A DNA stretch of 5,129 bases from Fimbriiglobus sp. (GTDB lineage Bacteria; Planctomycetota; Planctomycetia; Gemmatales; Gemmataceae), in the NCBI GenBank assembly GCA_025352585.1, contig JANXTD010000845.1:1-5129 (forward strand), given 5' to 3'. Shown in pieces: positions 1-5,129 of this stretch; positions within the stretch are counted from its first letter, which is position 1, and each line of letters starts with the position of its first letter. The position numbers and the translations under genes were made by a program. The notes below the pieces were generated by a model, which made no database searches, was not told the origin of the DNA, and saw nothing but the letters and a program-made list of their open reading frames with translations.

Positions 1-960
1 CATGGCAATCCCGTTGACCGCCGTGATGGTGTCCCCCGCCGCAATGCCAGCGCGAAACGCGGGCATTCCCGGGAAGGTCGACGCAACCGGAACACCCATC
101 GTGCTTGTCCTGCTCGAAATATTGATGCCGGCGAACGCCGGATAACCGAGAACAATCTGGCGTGAGGATGACCCCGACCGGATCGCATCCGCGATTTTCA
201 GTACCTGGGCGATATTGATGGCGTAGCCGGTTACCTTGGCACTGCCGCTCGAGGCGGCCGTTACCATTCCGATCACCCTGCCTGCCCTGTCGAACAGGGG
301 CCCGCCGGAGTCACCGGAGACGACATCCGAGTTGAGCTGAATTAGTCCGGTCAGGTTTTCGGGTGCCCCGGACGAGCCACTGCCAATGGCAAGCGACTGG
401 TCGACCGCGCCGACGGTTCCGACCGCCGTCACGAGCGTGCCCGTGCCCTCCGCGTTGCCGACGGAGTAGATCGCCGCGCCCGCGGTGACCTTCTCTGCGG
501 CAGCGAAGGTGACCGCGTGCAGGCCGGATGCCCCGCTCAGTTTCAACACGGCGACATCCGCGGTCTTATCGGTGCCGACCACGGTCGCGGAGTATTTCTC
601 GCCCGTCGACTCGACCGTCACGGTGATGCTCGTCGAACCCTGGACGACGTGATTGTTGGTCAGAATGTAGCCGTTCGAGGTGAGGATCATCCCCGTGCCC
701 GCGGCGCGCTCACTCGCGTCGTAGGCAAGTACGGTGTCGATCGTCACGACGCCGACCTGCTGTGCCGCGGTTGAGTCGGTAGCCGGCAACTCGGCCGCAG
801 TAGCCTGCTGACCGATTGACTGGCCACCCTGAAGGCCGCCACCGAGTCGCTGTCCATCGCCGAACGGTCCGTTCGCGCCATTGTCGTTCGCTTTGGGAGT
901 CGCCGTGGAGGATGTGCCGCCCGAGTTGTTCGCGGTGAGCTCCGCGACGGTCGCCGTCCC
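1..960 (-). CDS. HtrA-like S1C serine protease with PDZ domain, partial at both ends
   Basis: This minus-strand frame (codons in register with position 1) is open across the left edge and encodes a trypsin-fold protease of the HtrA/DegP class, normally a secreted or membrane-anchored protein-quality protease. All three catalytic residues are visible: His in TNNHVV (codon 649-651), Asp in TADVAVLKL (556-558) and Ser in SGDSGGP (307-309). Their spacing of 31 and 83 residues is normal. From about 150 leftward a PDZ domain begins (LGYPAFAGI, then AAGDTITAVNG) and is cut by the window edge. The N-terminal side (about 780-960) is a Gly/Gln/Ser/Asn-rich linker. No membrane anchor or signal peptide is readable, and there is no ATG or GTG in frame between 690 and 1167; only a TTG at 787-789 exists. 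The 5' end is therefore approximate and the gene looks truncated. Its wording resembles actinobacterial S1C proteases (recollection). It uses ATT for 7 of 19 Ile codons, unlike glgX. Confidence 0.85.
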
Positions 961-997
961 GAGCCCCCCCGCTGACGCGGACGGCTCGCCGAGAGCG

Positions 998-1026
998 CTG
1001 ATCGTCGCGGCGTGGGTCGCTACAAT
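998..1026 (+). promoter_or_regulatory. Possible glgX promoter
   Basis: TACAAT at 1021-1026 matches the sigma-70 -10 consensus at five of six positions and lies 46 bases before the chosen glgX start. The hexamer 17 bases upstream, CTGATC (998-1003), matches only the TGA core of a -35 box, so the call rests mainly on the -10 element. If real, it implies that native glgX upstream DNA reaches left to about 1000. Confidence 0.3.
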
Positions 1027-1072
1027 CCCCGAATTGCCGCGGGGCTTCCGTCGGGACGGTTGGGGCTTGCGA

Positions 1073-3316
1073 ATGCTGAACCTGGTGACCTCACGCGGGC
1101 GGCCGATGCCGCTGGGCGTCTCGCGACTCGGGGCGGTGACGAACTTCGCGGTGCTCAGCCGCCACGGCACCGCCGTGACGCTCGTGATCTTCCCCGACGG
1201 CCCCGGCTCGAAGCCGGTCGCCGAACTCGCGCTCGACCCGCACCGCAACCGCACCGGCGACCACTGGCACATCCGCGTCGAGGGGCTGCCGAAGGCGTTC
1301 CGCTACGGCTACCGCGTCGACGGGCCCAAGGGCAAGAAGCACCGCTTCGACCCCAGCCGCGTACTCATCGACCCGTTCGCCACGATGGTCTCCGACGGCG
1401 AGGAGTGGGCCGGGTCGTGCGAAGTCGATCCCGAGCGCACCAGCCGGCGCAGCCTCTACGTCCAGCGCGAGACCGCCTACGACTGGGGCGACGACTGCCC
1501 GCCGCTGACGCCCCACGAAGATACGGTCATCTACGAGGTCCACGTCCGCGGCTTCACCAAGCACGCCTCGTCCGGTGTGGCCCACCCCGGCACCTTCCTG
1601 GGGCTGATCGAGAAGTTGCCGTACCTGCAAGACCTCGGCATCACGGCCATCGAGTTGCTGCCGGTCCACGAGTTCGACGAGTGCGACTGCCCGTTCGCCG
1701 ACCCCGAGACCGGCGAGAAGCACACGAATTACTGGGGCTACAATACCATCGCCTTCGCCGCGGTGAAGAGCGCCTACGCCGCGTCGGCCCGCGAGAACGG
1801 CGAGGTCTACGAGTTCCGCGACCTCGTCCAGGCGGCCCACCGCCACGGCATCGAGGTCTACCTCGACGTGGTGTTCAACCACACCGGCGAGGGCGACCAC
1901 CGCGGCCGGACCTACTCGCTGCGCGGCTTCGACAACGAGCTGTATTACATGCTCGACGACGAGGGCAAGGACTTCAACTTCACTGGCTGCGGTAACACCG
2001 TCAACTGCAACCACCCGCTGGTACGCGACCTGATCCTGAACTGCCTGCGCTTCTGGGTCGGCGACATGCACGTCGACGGCTTCCGCTTCGACCTCGCGAG
2101 TATCCTGGGCCGCGACCGCAACGGCAACGTCATGGTCGAGCCGCCGGTCGTCGAGATGATCGCCGAGGACGGGGTGCTCGCCGACACCAAGCTGATCGCC
2201 GAGCCGTGGGACGCGGTGGGCCTCAACCAGGTCGGCGGCTTCCCGTTCGGCCGGCGCTGGTCGGAGTGGAACGACAAGTACCGCAACGACGTGCGCCGCT
2301 TCTGGCGCGGCGACCCCGGCCTGACCGCCGGCCTGGCGACGCGGCTGTGCGGCTCGTCGGACCTCTACGGCTCGTCGGGCCGGCTGCCGCGGCACAGCGT
2401 CAACTTCGTCACCTGCCACGACGGCTTCACGCTCTTCGACCTGGTTAGCTACAACCAGAAGCACAACAACGCCAACGGCGAGATGAGCCGCGACGGCAGC
2501 GACGACAACCAGAGCTGGAACAGCGGGGCCGAGGGGCCGACCGACGACGCCGAGGTCAACGCCCTGCGTGTCCGCCGGGCCAAGGGGATGATGGCCACAC
2601 TCATGCTGTCGCAGGGCGTGCCGATGCTGCTGGCCGGCGACGAATTTTTGCGCACCCAGCAGGGCAACAACAACGCCTGGTGCCAGGACGGCGAGCTGTC
2701 GTGGGTCGATTGGACGCTCGCCGACCGCAACGTCGAGTTCCTGCGCTTCACGCGCGAGTTGATCCGCCTGCGCAAGGCCCACCCGGTGTTCCGCCGGCGG
2801 CGCTTCCTCAACGGCAGCCTCGGCAACCCCGGCGCGCCGGCGGAGAGCGCCTTCCCGCCCGGCGGCCCCGTCCGCCCCGGCGACGCGGGGTTGCTCACCC
2901 ACGAGGAGCCGCACGAGGAGCCGCCGACCGACCCGGCGAGCGTGCGCACCGCCGCCCCGCGCCGCCCGGCGGTGCCGCTGGCGGACGTCCACTGGCACGG
3001 CACCCAGCCGTACCGCCCGGACTTCAGCTACAACAGCCGCAGCCTGGCGTACAGCCTCGACGGCCGCTTCACCGGCCGCGACGGCGACCCCGACTACCAC
3101 GCCGACCGGGACTTCTACGTCGCCGTGAACTCGTCGTCGGCGGCGCTGAAATTCACCGTCCCGGCCTCGCCGACGGGCCGCAAGTGGCACCGGCTCATCG
3201 ACACCGCCGCCGCGAGTCCCGCCGACATCCTGACCGAACCCGGCGCGGCGGTCGCGGCCCTGAGTGCGCTGACGCTGGAGCCGTTCGCGATGGCCGTGTT
3301 GATGAGCGAGGAGTAA
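1073..3316 (+). CDS. glgX: Glycogen debranching enzyme (isoamylase-type GH13)
   Basis: A 747-residue cytoplasmic enzyme expected to hydrolyse alpha-1,6 branch points of glycogen or limit dextrins. An N-terminal CBM48/isoamylase domain (about residues 12-105; PLGVSRLGAVTNFAVLSRHG) precedes the GH13 barrel. The four GH13 regions are intact: DVVFNH (265-270), GFRFD with nucleophile Asp340 and its Arg338, AEPWD with acid/base Glu377, and CHDGFT with His449 and Asp450. The C-terminal beta domain carries VHWHGTQPYRPDFS and ends near residue 747. It is longer than the 657-residue E. coli GlgX, partly because of a Pro/Glu/Ala-rich insert at about residues 580-636. I chose ATG 1073 because it begins shortly before the conserved domain; ATG 1106 is an alternative. 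The frame stays open to ATG 881, but those extra 64 residues are antisense to the protease and show no family match. No strong Shine-Dalgarno site is seen. Ile is ATC in all 16 cases counted. bpt follows 5 bases later. Confidence 0.93.
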   Translation: MLNLVTSRGRPMPLGVSRLGAVTNFAVLSRHGTAVTLVIFPDGPGSKPVAELALDPHRNRTGDHWHIRVEGLPKAFRYGYRVDGPKGKKHRFDPSRVLIDPFATMVSDGEEWAGSCEVDPERTSRRSLYVQRETAYDWGDDCPPLTPHEDTVIYEVHVRGFTKHASSGVAHPGTFLGLIEKLPYLQDLGITAIELLPVHEFDECDCPFADPETGEKHTNYWGYNTIAFAAVKSAYAASARENGEVYEFRDLVQAAHRHGIEVYLDVVFNHTGEGDHRGRTYSLRGFDNELYYMLDDEGKDFNFTGCGNTVNCNHPLVRDLILNCLRFWVGDMHVDGFRFDLASILGRDRNGNVMVEPPVVEMIAEDGVLADTKLIAEPWDAVGLNQVGGFPFGRRWSEWNDKYRNDVRRFWRGDPGLTAGLATRLCGSSDLYGSSGRLPRHSVNFVTCHDGFTLFDLVSYNQKHNNANGEMSRDGSDDNQSWNSGAEGPTDDAEVNALRVRRAKGMMATLMLSQGVPMLLAGDEFLRTQQGNNNAWCQDGELSWVDWTLADRNVEFLRFTRELIRLRKAHPVFRRRRFLNGSLGNPGAPAESAFPPGGPVRPGDAGLLTHEEPHEEPPTDPASVRTAAPRRPAVPLADVHWHGTQPYRPDFSYNSRSLAYSLDGRFTGRDGDPDYHADRDFYVAVNSSSAALKFTVPASPTGRKWHRLIDTAAASPADILTEPGAAVAALSALTLEPFAMAVLMSEE
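3308..3313 (+). promoter_or_regulatory. Ribosome binding site for bpt
   Basis: GAGGAG lies inside the last codons of glgX, 8 bases before GTG 3322. It decides the GTG start, since the next in-frame ATG would remove the conserved N-terminal Cys motif, and it points to translation of bpt from the glgX transcript. Confidence 0.7.
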
Positions 3317-3321
3317 GCCCC

Positions 3322-4038
3322 GTGGTCAGCCTGCACACGGTCACGACAACGCCGCACGCTTGCAGCTACCTGCCCGACCGGGTCGCCACGCTGCGCTACG
3401 ACTTCGTCGCGGCGCTCACGGTCGAGGAGTACGGCGCGCTGATGCTCGCCGGCTGGCGGCGCTTCGGCCGGGCGCTGTTCCGGCCGGTGTGCGCCGCCTG
3501 CGACGAGTGCCGGCCGATCCGCGTGCTGGTCAAGGAGTTCGCCCCGAACACGAGCCAGAAGCGGGCGTGGAAGGCCAACGACGGCGTCGTCGAGCTACGC
3601 ATCGGCGAGCCGAGTGTGACCGCCGAGAAGCTGGCGCTGTACGACCAGTTCCACGCGTTCCAGCACGACCACCAGGGCTGGCCCGACCGCGGCCCGAAGG
3701 ACGCCGGCGACTACCATGAGGCGTTCGTCGATCAGCCGTTCGCGGTCCAGGAGTGGTGCTACTACCGCGACGACCGGCTGGTCGGCGTCGGCTACGTCGA
3801 TGCGCTGCCGGTCGGCCTGTCGGCGATCTACTTCTACTACGACCCGGCGGAGCGTGCCCACTCGCTGGGTACGTTCAACGTGCTGAAGTTCCTCGCCGCG
3901 GCGGCCGAGCGCGGCGACGCCCACGCCTACCTGGGGTACCACGTCGCGGGCTGCCGGTCGCTGGAGTACAAGGCGAATTTCCGGCCGTTCGAGCGGCTCG
4001 TCGGCGGAAAAAACTGGCTGTCCGGTCGGCAAGGGTGA
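3322..4038 (+). CDS. bpt: Aspartate/glutamate leucyltransferase (bacterial N-degron aminoacyl-transferase, ATE1/Bpt family)
   Basis: A 238-residue protein starting at GTG. The family transfers an amino acid from aminoacyl-tRNA to the N-terminus of proteins bearing a destabilising acidic residue; bacterial Bpt uses leucine and the related ATE1 uses arginine. Family landmarks appear in order: HACSYLP with Cys14, GWRRFG (44-49), FRPVCAACDECRPIRV with Cys57, Cys60 and Cys63, the GLSAIYFYYDP segment, SLGTFNVLKF, YLGYHVAGCRSLEYKANFRPFE (roughly 203-224) and a final W. The length matches bacterial Bpt (about 230-250) rather than the much longer eukaryotic ATE1. A GAGGAG site 8 bases upstream supports the start. 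It lies 5 bases after glgX and probably shares its transcript, although no metabolic link is obvious. Leucine versus arginine specificity cannot be settled by eye. No clpS, clpA or aat gene is visible here. Confidence 0.92.
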   Translation: MVSLHTVTTTPHACSYLPDRVATLRYDFVAALTVEEYGALMLAGWRRFGRALFRPVCAACDECRPIRVLVKEFAPNTSQKRAWKANDGVVELRIGEPSVTAEKLALYDQFHAFQHDHQGWPDRGPKDAGDYHEAFVDQPFAVQEWCYYRDDRLVGVGYVDALPVGLSAIYFYYDPAERAHSLGTFNVLKFLAAAAERGDAHAYLGYHVAGCRSLEYKANFRPFERLVGGKNWLSGRQG

Positions 4039-4051
4039 GCCGAAAATCGGC
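4039..4051 (+). terminator. Small hairpin directly after bpt
   Basis: GCCGA-AAA-TCGGC forms a five-base-pair stem with a three-base loop right after the bpt stop. There is no T-tract behind it, so it is at best a weak terminator or a 3'-end stabiliser. Confidence 0.25.
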
Positions 4052-4127
4052 ACCGCGGCCGGGACGTAACGCTTTGACGCGGCGGGGCTTGGGGCGTGGC
4101 GAATCGGCGCAAGTCGTCAGAATCCGC

Positions 4128-4157
4128 TTGACGGCTCAAATTGCCTGGCTTTACATT
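4128..4157 (+). promoter_or_regulatory. Candidate sigma-70 promoter of csrA
   Basis: TTGACG (4128-4133) matches five of six -35 positions and is followed, after 18 bases, by TACATT (4152-4157), which matches four of six -10 positions. Transcription would start near 4164 and give csrA a leader of about 160 bases. The stretch 4052-4127 between the bpt hairpin and this promoter shows nothing I can name. Confidence 0.5.
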
Positions 4158-4252
4158 GAAAGAGGTGGCGTGTCCGGCTGCGCGGAAGATGCGAGTGAGC
4201 GCGGGCGGAAATCACCGGCGGAGTGTCCGCGAACTGCACAGCGCGGTGGCGG

Positions 4253-4312
4253 ACGGACGACTGAGACATTAGCACGCTGAGGGAACGGCACGCTGACTGC
4301 CCGACGCACGGA
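4253..4312 (+). promoter_or_regulatory. csrA leader with three ANGGA motifs (possible CsrA autoregulation)
   Basis: The leader holds ACGGA at 4253-4257, AGGGA at 4280-4284 and ACGGA at 4308-4312, starting 27 and 28 bases apart. ANGGA is the core of the known CsrA/RsmE binding site. The last copy coincides with the likely Shine-Dalgarno stretch GGAAAG (4310-4315) before ATG 4326, where binding would block translation, as in the known self-control of E. coli csrA. Further GGA triplets lie at 4184, 4207, 4220 and 4251. Binding itself is inferred. Confidence 0.4.
4272..4296 (+). repeat. 9-base direct repeat in csrA leader
   Basis: GCACGCTGA occurs at 4272-4280 and again at 4288-4296, 16 bases apart start to start. 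The first copy's last base begins the middle ANGGA motif. Its meaning is unknown. Confidence 0.5.
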
Positions 4313-4325
4313 AAGATAGGCCGCC

Positions 4326-4541
4326 ATGCTCGTACTGTCCAGGAAAAAAGACGAGTCGATCGTGATCAACGACGACATCGTCATCACCATCGTCGAGATC
4401 CGCGGCGACAAGGTCCGCCTCGGCATCGTCGCGCCGAAAGACGTGGCCGTCCACCGCGAGGAGGTCTACCGCGCCATCCACGGCCACGCCCCGGTCAACG
4501 CCCCCGCCGGCCCCGCCGAGGCCAACGGCACCGGCTCCTGA
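4326..4541 (+). CDS. csrA: Carbon storage regulator, RNA-binding translational regulator
   Basis: A 71-residue CsrA/RsmA protein, expected to act as a homodimer that binds GGA motifs in mRNA leaders and changes translation or stability. The family core is complete: [14 protein letters not shown] at the start with Leu4 and Arg6, [20 protein letters not shown] in the middle with the RNA-contacting Arg44, and EVYRAI closing the domain by about residue 51. The remaining 20 residues are a Pro/Ala/Gly-rich, probably disordered tail. The start is fixed by the universal MLVLSR N-terminus and by GGAAAG at 4310-4315. It probably has its own promoter at 4128-4157 and a leader rich in GGA. No flagellar genes or fliW, common csrA neighbours elsewhere, are in view. 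In enterobacteria CsrA represses glycogen synthesis; the proximity to glgX is suggestive only. Confidence 0.97.
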   Translation: MLVLSRKKDESIVINDDIVITIVEIRGDKVRLGIVAPKDVAVHREEVYRAIHGHAPVNAPAGPAEANGTGS

Positions 4542-4550
4542 AGTCTAACA

Positions 4551-4578
4551 TTCTGCGCTTTGCATTCTGCCTTCTGCA
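4551..4578. repeat. Tandem 7-base repeat, four copies (TTCTGCN)
   Basis: Four consecutive heptads read TTCTGCG, CTTTGCA, TTCTGCC and TTCTGCA; only the second departs from TTCTGC (at two positions) and the seventh base varies. The array fills most of the 49-base gap between csrA and the next gene and ends 12 bases before its ATG, so that start has no purine-rich ribosome binding site. Confidence 0.75.
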
Positions 4579-4590
4579 CTCCCGTGACTT

Positions 4591-4989
4591 ATGATCGACT
4601 CGAAGAACCGCCCGACCGTCGCCATCGTCGGGGCCAGTACTGACCGCCGCAAGTTCGGCAACAAGGCCGTCCGAGCCCACGTCCAGGCCGGCTTCGAGGT
4701 CTTCCCCATCCACCCCAGCGAAGAGACCGTCGAGGGCCTGCCCGCCTTCCGCTCCCTCGCCGACCTGCCCGTCGCCCGGCTCGACCGCGTGACCCTGTAC
4801 GTCGCCCCGCACGTCGTGATGTCGCTGCTCGAAGGCCTGACCGCGAAGCCGTGCGGCATGCTGATCCTGAACCCCGGCACCGAGACGCCCGAAGTCGTGG
4901 CCCGCGCGAAGGAACTCGGCCTGAACGTGGTGAGCGGTTGCAGCATCCTGTCCGCCGGCGTGACCCCGGAAATGTTCCCCGACGAGTGA
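4591..4989 (+). CDS. CoA-binding domain protein (YccU-like, CoA_binding_2)
   Basis: A 132-residue single-domain protein with a Rossmann-type nucleotide fold, as in the CoA-binding family that includes E. coli YccU. The beta strand and glycine turn VAIVGASTDRRKFGN (10-24) form the expected dinucleotide/CoA-binding loop. FEVFPIHP follows, then RVTLYVAP, the LNPGTETPEVV segment and NVVSGCSIL with the family's conserved Cys117. The exact role is not known; members are thought to bind CoA or acyl-CoA and may act as small regulatory or accessory proteins. ATG 4591 puts the motif at the usual distance from the N-terminus, but there is no Shine-Dalgarno sequence before it: the upstream bases are a pyrimidine-rich tandem repeat. 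It may be read from the csrA transcript, 49 bases downstream of the csrA stop. The length is typical of the family and no damage is seen. Confidence 0.88.
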   Translation: MIDSKNRPTVAIVGASTDRRKFGNKAVRAHVQAGFEVFPIHPSEETVEGLPAFRSLADLPVARLDRVTLYVAPHVVMSLLEGLTAKPCGMLILNPGTETPEVVARAKELGLNVVSGCSILSAGVTPEMFPDE

Positions 4990-4992
4990 CGC

Positions 4993-5011
4993 CGGTAAAA
5001 CAGTTTTGCCG
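4993..5011 (+). terminator. Hairpin after the CoA-binding gene
   Basis: CGGTAAAA pairs with TTTTGCCG around a CAG loop (eight pairs, one of them T-G), three bases after the stop codon. It is AT-rich in the stem and lacks a following T-tract, so termination is uncertain. Confidence 0.3.
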
Positions 5012-5033
5012 CGGAGACGCAGAGTCGCGGAGA
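5010..5033. repeat. Tandem 8-base repeat, three copies (CGCRGAGW)
   Basis: CGCGGAGA, CGCAGAGT and CGCGGAGA follow one another without gaps. The first and third copies are identical and the middle one differs at two positions. The array overlaps the right arm of the preceding hairpin by two bases. Confidence 0.7.
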
Positions 5034-5098
5034 AAACCGAATTCAGGTTCTGGCTGTGTGGACAGATCTCGGTTTTTCGCTAGTTTTAGGTACTCCAC

Positions 5099-5103
5099 GA
5101 GGG
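5099..5103 (+). promoter_or_regulatory. Ribosome binding site of the last gene
   Basis: GAGGG sits 6 bases before ATG 5110 and supports that start. The stretch 5034-5098 before it is lower in GC than the other genes and contains no clear promoter. Confidence 0.5.
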
Positions 5104-5109
5104 TTTGCC

Positions 5110-5129
5110 ATGCGTCGCCACGAGATCTC
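5110..5129 (+). CDS. Start of a gene cut by the window edge; possibly an IS5-type transposase
   Basis: Only six codons, MRRHEI, are present, preceded by a good GAGGG site. From memory, several IS5-family transposases open with a similar M-R-R-H-E-(I/L) string followed by a D-Q-W motif, and the drop in GC just upstream would fit the left end of an insertion sequence. Six residues are too few for a family call, and no terminal inverted repeat can be tested without the other end. Confidence 0.35.

Noticed and set aside
517..774. Plus-strand open frame of 85 residues
   Set aside because: It is the shadow of the protease catalytic domain on the other strand and has no ribosome binding site or recognisable motif.
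881..1072. N-terminal extension of GlgX from ATG 881 (64 extra residues)
   Set aside because: It is antisense to the protease linker, shows no glycosidase similarity, and the conserved domain begins just after ATG 1073.
1091..3190. Minus-strand open frame of 699 residues opposite glgX
   Set aside because: Long antisense frames are expected in DNA with such high third-position GC; its composition (Val/Ala/Arg-rich repeats) has no domain and mirrors glgX codons.
2680..3321. Upstream extension of the bpt frame into glgX
   Set aside because: Arg/Pro-rich out-of-frame translation of glgX; the family match begins only at GTG 3322, which has its own GAGGAG site.
4151..4426. Minus-strand frame of 91 residues over the csrA leader and start
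   Set aside because: It lies antisense to csrA codons and the promoter region, with no motif.
4551..4578. CRISPR-like array
   Set aside because: Units are 7 bases and contiguous, with no spacers or cas genes.
4589..5098. Minus-strand frame of 169 residues opposite the CoA-binding gene
   Set aside because: Arg/Gly/Ser-rich shadow translation of a clearly identified gene on the other strand.

Overview
The window joins two stretches of DNA that look different. The left fifth (about 1 to 960-1060) carries, on the minus strand, the 5'-truncated and 3'-cut coding sequence of a secreted HtrA-type (S1C) serine protease with a PDZ domain. Its wording and its looser third-position use resemble actinobacterial proteases. 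The rest, all on the plus strand, is very GC-rich at third codon positions: a glycogen debranching enzyme (glgX), a bacterial N-degron aminoacyl-tRNA-protein transferase (bpt), the RNA-binding regulator csrA, a small CoA-binding-domain protein, and the first codons of another gene. The wording of GlgX and CsrA and the short intergenic tandem repeats suggest a planctomycete of the Gemmata type. This assignment is from recollection of family sequences, not from a search.

Layout. 1 to ~960: protease, reading leftward, with the whole catalytic triad but no credible start codon. ~960-1072: a zone where the protease frame runs into the glgX upstream region. It holds a possible -10 box (TACAAT) and probably the join between two sequence origins. 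1073-3316: glgX. 3322-4038: bpt, starting GTG five bases after the glgX stop, with its ribosome binding site inside the end of glgX, so the two are probably co-transcribed. 4039-4325: a 287-base gap with no gene; it holds a small hairpin, a sigma-70-like promoter and a csrA leader with three ANGGA motifs. 4326-4541: csrA. 4551-4578: four copies of a 7-base repeat. 4591-4989: CoA-binding protein. 4990-5109: a hairpin, three copies of an 8-base repeat and a ribosome binding site. 5110 to the end: start of a gene, possibly an IS5-type transposase.

How the genes fit. GlgX (glycogen breakdown) and CsrA (a post-transcriptional regulator that controls glycogen metabolism in enterobacteria) lie close together, but csrA appears to have its own promoter, so a functional link is only suggestive. 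Bpt would label proteins for N-degron degradation; no ClpS or ClpA gene is in view. I saw no tRNA, rRNA, CRISPR array or clearly novel multi-gene system. The points most worth checking are the protease/glgX junction, the csrA leader, and the two different short tandem repeats on either side of the CoA-binding gene.
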